The position numbers and the translations under genes are program-made. Below the pieces are notes generated by a model. The model was given only the letters and a program-made list of their open reading frames with translations. It had not been told where the DNA came from and made no database searches. From Rhizobium sp. NXC14 (lineage in GTDB: Bacteria; Pseudomonadota; Alphaproteobacteria; Rhizobiales; Rhizobiaceae), in contig NZ_CP021030.1 of assembly GCF_002117485.1 (NCBI RefSeq), forward strand, positions 3,103,001 to 3,167,000: a stretch of 64,000 nucleotides of DNA, read 5' to 3'. Below, piece by piece: positions 56,858 to 64,000 of this stretch. Position 1 is the first letter of the stretch; each line of letters starts with the position of its first letter.

Positions 56858-57679
56858 ATGACGCGAGCTGCGACTGTGCCCACGCTCCTGTTCGTCATGG
56901 CTCTGCTGACCGCCTGCAACACCACCGACGCGCTGACGCCGCAAGTCGGAATTGGCGAATCCTCCGGAACTCCGCCGTCAAGTCCGGTGACGCAGGGCGA
57001 GGCAGAACGTCTGGCCGGCACCCGCCAGCCGGTTTTTGCCGGGAGCACACAGCCGAGTGGCTATCATCCGGCCTATGATCAATCGCAAAGAACCTATCGA
57101 TCCGGCAGCGGCGCGCCCCCGACGACGATGCAGGAGCAGGCAGACGCGCTGTCGAGGAACGGCTCCTCGCCCGCCGCCTCCGCTCCAATCAAGGGACAGG
57201 CGCTGCCGCCGGCTGCCGCCGGCGCCGGATCGCCAACACAGCCCGGCCAGCGGCTTGACGCGCAGCAACCGCAGCAGACCGCCGCCCTCACCCCCGGGAC
57301 ATCATCCGCGCGCGGCAATACGGTGCGCTTCCTGCCGATCATCGGGGCGCCGGTGCAAGCCGTGACTCCGCTCTCGCGCCAGCTCGGCGCCGAGGCGCGC
57401 GCCCATGGCCTTTCCATCAAGAGCTCGAACGACACGAGCAGCGATTACATTCTCAAAGGTTATCTCTCTGCCTTCAGTGACGACGGCAAGGTCACCGTGG
57501 TCTACGTCTGGGACATTCTCGACGGTGGCGGCGCGCGCCTGCACCGCATCCAGGGGCAGGAAAGCGTACCGACGGGCGCCGCCGACCCTTGGGCGGGTGT
57601 CCCGGCTTCGGTGATGCAGCAGATCGCCTCGAAAACCATCGCGGAATTCACCTCCTGGCGGCAAACTCAGGGCGGTTAG
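56858..57679 (+). CDS. Predicted lipoprotein of unknown function
   Basis: A 273-residue exported protein. A type II signal peptide ends LLTAC (Cys at residue 20), the lipobox. The middle 20-150 is Ser/Pro/Gln/Gly-rich, disordered in look. The last about 110 residues are a conserved-looking domain (FLPIIGAPVQAVTPLS, DYILKGYLSAFSDDGKVTVVYVWDILD). It likely sits in the outer or inner membrane periplasm side. I know no function. The start at 56858 has GAAGGACGG upstream. Confidence 0.78.
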   Translation: MTRAATVPTLLFVMALLTACNTTDALTPQVGIGESSGTPPSSPVTQGEAERLAGTRQPVFAGSTQPSGYHPAYDQSQRTYRSGSGAPPTTMQEQADALSRNGSSPAASAPIKGQALPPAAAGAGSPTQPGQRLDAQQPQQTAALTPGTSSARGNTVRFLPIIGAPVQAVTPLSRQLGAEARAHGLSIKSSNDTSSDYILKGYLSAFSDDGKVTVVYVWDILDGGGARLHRIQGQESVPTGAADPWAGVPASVMQQIASKTIAEFTSWRQTQGG

Positions 57680-57784
57680 TCACAAACTTTTTGCAAATAT
57701 GAAAGTCTGTGGCGCCTTTGCCCTTGCATTCACTGGGAAGCTGACTAAAAAGCGCGGCTATCAGCGCATAACAGGCGGACCAAA

Positions 57785-58717
57785 ATGAAGGTTTTCGCAG
57801 GCAATTCGAACCGGCAACTCGCCGAAGCGATCTGCAACTATCTCAATGTTCCTTTGGGAAGAGCCAGTGTCCGAAGGTTTGCCGACCAGGAAATCTTCGT
57901 GGAAATCCAGGAAAACGTGCGCGGCGAGGACGTTTTTCTCGTGCAGCCCACCGCCTTTCCCGCCAACGACCACCTGATGGAACTGCTGATCATGATCGAC
58001 GCCATGCGTCGTTCGTCGGCACGCCGCATCACCGCAGTTCTTCCCTATTTCGGCTATGCCCGTCAGGACCGCCGCGCATCCGGCCGCACGCCGATCTCCG
58101 CCAAGCTGGTTGCCAACCTGATTACCGAAGCCGGGGCCGATCGCGTCATGACGCTCGATCTCCATGCCGGTCAGATCCAAGGCTTCTTCGATATACCGAC
58201 GGACAACCTCTTCGCCCTGCCCGTGCTGACGCGCGACATCAAGAGCCATTATGACCTCAGCAATGTCATGGTCGTCTCGCCGGACGTCGGCGGCGTGGTG
58301 CGCGCCCGCGCGCTCGCCAAACGGCTGGACTGTCTTCTGGCCATCGTCGACAAGCGTCGCGATCGGCCAGGTGAATCCGAAGTCATGAACATCATCGGCG
58401 ACGTCACCGGCAAGGACTGCCTGCTGATCGACGACATCGTCGATTCCGGCGGCACCCTCTGCAATGCGGCCGACGCACTGCTCGCCCAGGGTGCCTCCAG
58501 CGTCACCGCCTATATCACGCACGGCGTTCTCTCGGGCGGCGCGGTCACCCGCGTCACCTCCTCGAAGCTGCGTGAGCTCGTCATCACCGATTCGATCCAG
58601 CCGACAACGGCGGTGCTTTCAGCGCACAATATCCGCGTCGTGACGACGGCCCCGCTGATCGGCGAAGCCATCAGCCGCACGAGCCAGGAAGAGTCCGTCT
58701 CCAGCCTCTTCGATTAA
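57785..58717 (+). CDS. prs: Ribose-phosphate pyrophosphokinase
   Basis: A 310-residue enzyme that makes PRPP from ribose-5-phosphate and ATP, for nucleotides, His, Trp and NAD. Features are the ATP/metal segment [32 protein letters not shown] and the PRPP-binding loop [13 protein letters not shown]. Length is standard. Upstream is a 105-bp gap with AT-rich promoter-like sequence. Confidence 0.97.
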   Translation: MKVFAGNSNRQLAEAICNYLNVPLGRASVRRFADQEIFVEIQENVRGEDVFLVQPTAFPANDHLMELLIMIDAMRRSSARRITAVLPYFGYARQDRRASGRTPISAKLVANLITEAGADRVMTLDLHAGQIQGFFDIPTDNLFALPVLTRDIKSHYDLSNVMVVSPDVGGVVRARALAKRLDCLLAIVDKRRDRPGESEVMNIIGDVTGKDCLLIDDIVDSGGTLCNAADALLAQGASSVTAYITHGVLSGGAVTRVTSSKLRELVITDSIQPTTAVLSAHNIRVVTTAPLIGEAISRTSQEESVSSLFD

Positions 58718-58728
58718 AAAGCCTCCTC

Positions 58729-58845
58729 CGTCATGCCGAGCCTTGTGCCGAGCATCTGACCTCTGCAATTCCTTAGCAGGAAAGCATTATTTTCAGATAT
58801 TTAATCGGCCGGCGCAGATCCTCGGTACAAGGCCGAGGATGGCGT
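58729..58845. repeat. Dispersed palindromic element, complete copy
   Basis: Outer arms CGTCATGCCGAGCCTTGTGC and (minus strand) CGCCATCCTCGGCCTTGTAC are inverted repeats; the central part is AT-rich. The inner motif CAGATCCTCGGTACAAGGC recurs at 17363-17458, and one arm at 27121-27142. It starts 12 bp after prs. Confidence 0.7.
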
Positions 58846-58878
58846 CACGGCTTTTGCAGTGGTTTGTCAGCAGCCTGA

Positions 58879-58905
58879 AGGCCGGCACAAGCCGGCCTCT
58901 TTCTT
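58879..58905 (+). terminator. Probable intrinsic terminator after prs region
   Basis: Perfect 8-bp stem (AGGCCGGC at 58879-58886, GCCGGCCT at 58891-58898), loop ACAA, then CTTTCTT. It lies beyond the dispersed element. Confidence 0.6.
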
Positions 58906-58927
58906 GTTCAATTCCAATCGAGAACGT

Positions 58928-60478
58928 TCAAGGCTGCTGCGGCGGCGCAGGGGCTACGTCCTGACCTTGATCCGGTTCCTGCTGCTCGTCCGACTCCAGC
59001 CCCTGATCCTGCTCCTGATCCGGACCATCCGGTCCCTTGATCTGCTGGCCATTGACCGCCACGGAACCGTCGCGGCTGATGCTGACGTCCCAGCGCGAAC
59101 GGCCATCCGGATCGGTCTTGGCAAAGCCCTTCACCATCATGATGCCGAAGGAGACCTGGTTGAGGTCGGGGTCCGCCTTGGCAAGCTCCTGAACCGCCGC
59201 GATCGTCTTGTCGAGATCGCGGGCAAGGATCGTCGCCTCCATCGAATAGTCCTTCTCGGTATCGACGCGACCTTCGATCCTGCCGGTTATATCGACGTCA
59301 TAGACCTGCGATTTGGCACTGATCTTCGGAAACTCGACGGCAAGCCGGCCATCGCGGAAGAGCTTCTTCGCCATTTCCTCGCCGGTCTTCTCGGACGCCG
59401 AATCTTTGAAATCCATCGCCATGAGGGCGTCGCCGAAGCTTGCGAAATTCAGATTCGGAAGCGCGAGCTGGAAATCGAAGTTGCTCGGCATGAAGGCCGA
59501 ATAGTCGGCCGGCATTAGCGGCGTGTCGAGGCTGATCTCCTGCGCATTCATGCCGAAGCCGAAACGCATGGCGTCGCTCGGCCCGTCGATGGCGAGGTTG
59601 TAGCCGAATGCCTTGGCGCCGCCCTTGCCCATCTCGCTGCTGACGGTCAGGTCGTTGACCCCGATCGTCTCGCTGAACAAGGTCAGAAGCGGGAAGGCTT
59701 CCTTCACTATTCCCTTTATCTTGTCGCTGTTTTCCGGGCTCAATTCCTTCTCATCGACATGGTCAAGCACGAAGAAGACCATCTCGCGAATCTGCTTGGC
59801 CGGTAGGCCATTCACCTTGGCCTCGACATTGATCGAGCCGGCACGAAGTTCGATGGGCGGCATTTTCAGGCCGGAAACCTGCTCGACGAAATCGGACATC
59901 GAGCCGCTGCCGGCGAAATCGATACGTCCATGGCCGCCTGCGCTGTCGGTCGAACTCAGCTTCTGATCCATGCTGGCGATGCTGGCATGGACCTCCTCCG
60001 TTTCGGTCTTGCTGGCCACCTTGATGTCTTTGGCCGCGAAGGTGCCGGAGCGCAGATAGCTGATCGCCGGGTCGAAGACGCCGGAATAAACAAGCGACAC
60101 GATAGAATAGGTGAAATCCGTCGGCTTCTGGTCTGGACCCTTGAAATGGCCCGAGACGTTGAGCCTGTTGTCGCCTTCGATGTTCCAGAGGCCACTGTCG
60201 AGCGGCGTGGCGAACATCGAAAACGGTGTCAACCCTGTGATCGTAAACGTCGCCGGATCCGCCTTGGTAAGCAGCTTCGCCAGATCGTAGATGACCTCAT
60301 AGCGCGTGCCGGCCGGATTGACGGTGATGAAGCCGCTTTTTGCCAAATCCTGCGGAAGCAGCTTCGTCAGGGTCTCCTTGACCGCGTTGGCGCCCTCCTG
60401 GTTGATCTCCGCGCCCTCGGCCCCGGTGAAAAGGCAAAGGGCAAGAATACTCGTTGCCGTGACAAGTTTGAGACGCAT
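58928..60478 (-). CDS. DUF2125 family exported protein
   Basis: A 516-residue protein with an N-terminal signal peptide (SILALCLFTGAEGAE) and a long beta-rich body matching the DUF2125 family of Alphaproteobacteria. The C-terminus is low complexity, rich in Asp, Gln, Glu and Pro (DQEQDQGLES, then APAPPQQP). Function unknown; family members are periplasmic and resemble AsmA-like lipid-related proteins only loosely. It stands alone. The tail's acidic repeat may be disordered. Confidence 0.76.
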   Translation of the reverse strand: MRLKLVTATSILALCLFTGAEGAEINQEGANAVKETLTKLLPQDLAKSGFITVNPAGTRYEVIYDLAKLLTKADPATFTITGLTPFSMFATPLDSGLWNIEGDNRLNVSGHFKGPDQKPTDFTYSIVSLVYSGVFDPAISYLRSGTFAAKDIKVASKTETEEVHASIASMDQKLSSTDSAGGHGRIDFAGSGSMSDFVEQVSGLKMPPIELRAGSINVEAKVNGLPAKQIREMVFFVLDHVDEKELSPENSDKIKGIVKEAFPLLTLFSETIGVNDLTVSSEMGKGGAKAFGYNLAIDGPSDAMRFGFGMNAQEISLDTPLMPADYSAFMPSNFDFQLALPNLNFASFGDALMAMDFKDSASEKTGEEMAKKLFRDGRLAVEFPKISAKSQVYDVDITGRIEGRVDTEKDYSMEATILARDLDKTIAAVQELAKADPDLNQVSFGIMMVKGFAKTDPDGRSRWDVSISRDGSVAVNGQQIKGPDGPDQEQDQGLESDEQQEPDQGQDVAPAPPQQP

Positions 60479-60726
60479 GGTCTGGTTTTCTCCTCAGCCA
60501 CTTTTTGATTGCGGCCATCCAAAGATGCGAAGCGCGGCAATGTCAAGCCAAGTGGCGATAAGCACTGGCAATTTTGCGTTTGACCAGGTGCAGATCGCGA
60601 GTGATTTCAACAAGGTTCTCGCATTGGGATGGGTGCGGATGCAATCTGGGCGAGTTCGCTCTCTCCGATGATGAAGCGCCCCGGCGAAAGCCCCTCCATC
60701 GCCGAAAAACCGGCGCAATCGGCAAC

Positions 60727-60754
60727 TTGCGTTTCCGGGCGACTTATACTATAG
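60727..60754 (+). promoter_or_regulatory. Candidate housekeeping promoter of rplY
   Basis: TTGCGT (60727-60732) and CTATAG (60749-60754), 16 bp apart, resemble the rhizobial CTTGAC-N17-CTATAT pattern and lie about 127 bp before rplY. The rest of the 402-bp gap (60479-60880) holds no gene I can support. Confidence 0.5.
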
Positions 60755-60880
60755 GCCACCGGTCCGCGTAGACACCCTTGGAGGCAACGCGGATGAGGAT
60801 GGGAAAACCCGCCTCCGGTTTGACGGAACTAGGCTTTTGCCTGCCGCCGAACTCTCCAAATAACCTCGAAAGGAATAGCC

Positions 60881-61495
60881 ATGAGCCAGGAAACTTACGA
60901 GCTCAAGGCCGAGGCGCGCGAACGGGTTGGTAAGGGGTCCGCCCGTGAACTTCGCCGCAACGGTTTGATTCCCGCTGTCATCTATGGTGACAAGCAGGCC
61001 CCCATTGCCATCGCTCTCAACACCAATGAGGTGACGAAGCGCATTCACGCCGGTGGCTTCATGACCACCGTGGCGACCATCGAAGTCGACGGCAAGAAGT
61101 ACAAGGTTCTGCCGAAAGACTACCAGCTCGATCCGGTCCGCGACTTCACGCTGCATGTCGATTTCCTGCGCGTCTCCGGCAACACCCAGGTGACCGTCGA
61201 AATCCCGGTTCACTTCATCAATGAAGCGAAGTCTCCGGGCCTCAAGGTCGGCGGCGTTCTGAACATCGTCCGCCACGCAGTTGAAGTTCACTGCCCGGCC
61301 GATGCGATCCCGGAATTCTTCAACATCGACCTCAGCGGCAAGAAGATCGGCGACAGCATCCATATTTCGGAAGTCACCCTGCCGAAGGGCGTCAGCCCGG
61401 TCATCGACCGCGACTTCACGGTCGCGACCATCGTCGCTCCGGCTGCCGGCGTCGATGAGAGCGCCGCGGAAGCTGAAGGCGAAGCCGAAGCCTGA
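60881..61495 (+). CDS. rplY: 50S ribosomal protein L25 (Ctc form)
   Basis: A 204-residue long-form L25/TL5. The N-terminal 5S rRNA-binding barrel ([25 protein letters not shown]) is joined to a C-terminal beta domain ([13 protein letters not shown] onward) and an acidic tail rich in Ala and Glu. The ATG is preceded by GAAAGGAA. pth, its usual neighbour, does not appear in the next 234 bp. Confidence 0.96.
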   Translation: MSQETYELKAEARERVGKGSARELRRNGLIPAVIYGDKQAPIAIALNTNEVTKRIHAGGFMTTVATIEVDGKKYKVLPKDYQLDPVRDFTLHVDFLRVSGNTQVTVEIPVHFINEAKSPGLKVGGVLNIVRHAVEVHCPADAIPEFFNIDLSGKKIGDSIHISEVTLPKGVSPVIDRDFTVATIVAPAAGVDESAAEAEGEAEA

Positions 61496-61729
61496 TCGCT
61501 TCGACCAGTTGCAAAGCATATGGCCCGCCATCCCTGGCGAAGTGGCTCCCGAAGGTCGTCATCCAACTTTCGAGAACCAGTTCACGGGGAAGGCGGGCTT
61601 TTCATTGCCTGCCAAGCCTCCGTTTCAGCAACATTTAACATATTCATGAAAGCATGGGCCGTCAGCTGCGAAGAAGCCGGCCTGAACGCGCGACAGCAAA
61701 TATGCCGGCCTGGGGGAGTAGACGGAACC

Positions 61730-64000
61730 ATGAACAATTCCGTTGAGAACAGGTTTTTTGGGATTGTTTGCGGAGCGCTGCTTGTTTTTGTCGCTCCGCT
61801 TTTTGTTCTTTTCCTTTTTCTTTCCTCGGAACGCGCCGATAAAGAAATACGCGACCATATCTCTGTTCTTCTTGTCGCCAATGCTCAAGCCCTGGCAAAA
61901 CCGCTCTGGGACCTCGATGAGGAAAGCGTCACCCAGATCAGCGCGACGGTCGTTTCCCAGGGCGCCATCGTCAAGGTCGAGGTGCGGGATCAGTCGGGTC
62001 AGCTCGACGTCAGCCAATCCACCATTCCGCGTTCCTTTGACGGCAAGCTCGAGCAGGTGTCGCGTGCCATCATCTACAACACCGTCGACGGTCCGAAGAA
62101 CCTCGGCAGCATCAGCGTCTATTATCCCGCCCTCGGGCTGTTTTCCGGTCTGAAGCAGGAAGAGGTCGTCTTCATTTCGATCTTCATCTTCGCGGTTCTG
62201 ACCGTTTTCGGCACAGCGTTGATCGGCAACCGGTTCTTCGTCATCCAGCCGCTGATGCGTCTGACGGCGGCAATCGAGGCCACCCGGCAGCTCGGCTCGC
62301 GCCATCATGTCGACTGGCAGTCGAACGACGAGATGGGACGGCTTGCCCACAGCTTCAACGAGATGCAAACCAAGCTGGAAAGCGAGGAGAAGGAGCTGAA
62401 GCTCGCCCATCGCCGCGCCACCGACATCTACAATCTGACGCCCGCCATGCTCTTCTCGCTCGATGAGGAAGACCGCATCACTGCCGTCAGCGACTATTGG
62501 CTGCTCGCCACCGGTTATAGTCGCGCGGACGTCATTGGCCGCAATTTTGCAGATCTGGTCACGCCGAACAGCCGCAATAAATTCGTCAAGCGCCGCTACG
62601 CTGAAAACGGCATGACGGTCACCGTCAAATTCGTCTGCCGCGACGGCCGCACCATGGACGTCCTCATCATGGAATCGGAAGCGGCCGCCGGCGCTCACGA
62701 TCGCCTCTCGCTGTCCGTCATGACGGATGTGACCGAGCTCAAGGCTTCGGAGGACCGCAACCATCGCCAGGCAATCACCGACCATCTGACCGGGCTTCTC
62801 AACCGCCAAGGCTTCGAGGCGGTGCTTGATAACAAGATCGCTGCCGCAGACGCCGCCGGCCAGGAACTCGCCTGCCTCTTCGTCGATCTCGACCGCTTCA
62901 AGTGGATCAACGACAATATGGGGCACGCTGCCGGCGACACGGCGCTGATCGAACTCGTCGAGCGCCTGAAGACCCATCTTGCCCCCTCCGACGAGGCGGC
63001 CCGTCTCGGCGGCGACGAGTTCGCTATCCTGCTGCCTGCGAAGGACGCCGAAACGCGCGCAAAGGCGGTGTGCGAGCAGATCGCCTCAATCTTCGAAACG
63101 CCATTTGCCCCGGACATGCATCTGAGCGCGTCCATCGGCATCGCCATCTACCCACATCACGCCGCGACCGCGGCCGAGCTGCTGCAGAAATCCGACATGG
63201 CGATGTATGCGAAGAAACGGGACGGCAAGAACGGCGCACAGCTCTTCGACAAAGCCATGCTCGACCGCGCCCGCAGCCGCGCCGAAATCGAGGCCAATAT
63301 CGAAGCCGGCCTCGTCGACAATTGGTTTGAAGCCTTCCTGCAGCCGATCGTCAATCTCAACCGCCGCGGCATTGCCGGTTTCGAGGCGCTGATGCGCCTT
63401 AACCATCCGCAGAAAGGTCTGATGCCGCCAGCCGAAATTATCAGCGTCGCCGAGGAGACGGGCAAGATCGTCCGCGTCGGCAACGTCATCATGGAAAAGG
63501 CGATTTCCAATCTCGCGAAAATCTCTCGCATATCGGGGATGCAGGATACCTACCTGGCCATCAACTTCTCGCCGCTGCAGTTCGAGCCGGCACTGCCGGC
63601 CCGTCTAGCCGCGATCGTCGGTCGCCACGGCATCCGCCCCGAGCGCATCGTGGTCGAGATCACGGAAGCCGTGCTGATGCACGACAACCCGCAGATTCGC
63701 ATGATCGTCACCGAGCTTCGCCGCTTCGGCTGCCGCATCGCGCTCGACGATTTCGGCACCGGCTACTCGTCGCTCAGCTACCTCAACCGTTTCCCTGTCG
63801 ATATCATCAAGATCGACCAGTCCTTCACCCGCGCGATCAACGACGGCGATGACGACGTCCGCCAGAAGAGCCGCATGCTGATCGAAGGCATCACCACCTT
63901 GTCCCACAAGATGAACTGCACCGTCATCGCCGAGGGCATCGAGACGGAAGAGGAATGCCGCACGCTTCACCAGATGGGTCTGGACTATGGCCAGGGCTAT
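61730..64000 (+). CDS. Membrane GGDEF-EAL protein with HAMP and PAS (3' end outside window)
   Basis: An open frame of 757 codons to the window edge, read through and in phase throughout. Helix one (VCGALLVFVAPLFVLFLF) and helix two near residue 145-160 bracket a periplasmic sensor. HAMP (residues about 165-220), PAS (about 235-335), GGDEF (motif RLGGDEFA near residue 426) and EAL (GFEALMRL near 550) follow. It should make or break c-di-GMP. Where an inhibitory RXXD site would lie, five residues before GGDEF, the sequence is APSD, so the I-site Arg is absent. GGGGGAG precedes the ATG. Confidence 0.94.
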   Translation, partial: MNNSVENRFFGIVCGALLVFVAPLFVLFLFLSSERADKEIRDHISVLLVANAQALAKPLWDLDEESVTQISATVVSQGAIVKVEVRDQSGQLDVSQSTIPRSFDGKLEQVSRAIIYNTVDGPKNLGSISVYYPALGLFSGLKQEEVVFISIFIFAVLTVFGTALIGNRFFVIQPLMRLTAAIEATRQLGSRHHVDWQSNDEMGRLAHSFNEMQTKLESEEKELKLAHRRATDIYNLTPAMLFSLDEEDRITAVSDYWLLATGYSRADVIGRNFADLVTPNSRNKFVKRRYAENGMTVTVKFVCRDGRTMDVLIMESEAAAGAHDRLSLSVMTDVTELKASEDRNHRQAITDHLTGLLNRQGFEAVLDNKIAAADAAGQELACLFVDLDRFKWINDNMGHAAGDTALIELVERLKTHLAPSDEAARLGGDEFAILLPAKDAETRAKAVCEQIASIFETPFAPDMHLSASIGIAIYPHHAATAAELLQKSDMAMYAKKRDGKNGAQLFDKAMLDRARSRAEIEANIEAGLVDNWFEAFLQPIVNLNRRGIAGFEALMRLNHPQKGLMPPAEIISVAEETGKIVRVGNVIMEKAISNLAKISRISGMQDTYLAINFSPLQFEPALPARLAAIVGRHGIRPERIVVEITEAVLMHDNPQIRMIVTELRRFGCRIALDDFGTGYSSLSYLNRFPVDIIKIDQSFTRAINDGDDDVRQKSRMLIEGITTLSHKMNCTVIAEGIETEEECRTLHQMGLDYGQGY

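Overview
This 64 kb window looks like chromosome from a Rhizobium of the R. leguminosarum / R. etli group. The evidence is gene content and arrangement: a divergent dctA / dctBD C4-dicarboxylate locus with a sigma-54 promoter, lpcC next to greA, trxB-lsrB followed by tandem AbcR-type small RNAs, BA14K and DUF2188 genes, high GC, and dispersed palindromic elements. The species call is inference. No IS element, prophage, CRISPR array, rRNA or tRNA was recognised. The window opens inside carA and closes inside a GGDEF-EAL gene.

Left part (1-15.5 kb): the carA end, a cyclase-TolB-TPR protein, a small monooxygenase behind a SoxR-type promoter, two drug-efflux carriers (MATE and TetA-like MFS), an aldo/keto reductase remnant, a YpfJ-type metallopeptidase, an alcohol dehydrogenase and carB. 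Next comes a two-gene operon: a radical SAM protein with a helix-hairpin-helix tail, overlapping a DUF4130-UdgX fusion. A perfect GTTC-N7-GTTC LexA box sits 6 bp upstream of its ATG. This probable SOS-controlled DNA repair pair of unknown chemistry is my main candidate for an under-described system.

Middle (15.5-36.5 kb): greA, lpcC, the dct locus, an Lrp regulator, then trxB-lsrB, two AbcR sRNA copies sharing an upstream 12-mer, arsR, an Old Yellow Enzyme gene, an APH(6)-like kinase, LysR, GrpB, a cation/proton antiporter, a three-gene glycosyltransferase cluster and an aspartate aminotransferase.

Right part (36.5-64 kb): a proteobacterial sortase with its dedicated VIT-VWA substrate, a PQQ sugar dehydrogenase, a cold-shock gene with a long leader containing competing hairpins, BA14K, an SDR / HxlR pair, a petP-petR-envZ-like regulatory operon, proC / csaA, lgt-midA-pgeF-M24 peptidase, a lipoprotein, prs, a DUF2125 protein, rplY, and a membrane GGDEF-EAL protein cut by the window edge.

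Most genes are ordinary core metabolism. The accessory interest lies in the SOS-rSAM-UdgX operon, the sortase pair, the AbcR tandem with its shared upstream motif, the SoxR box, and several repeat or hairpin elements.
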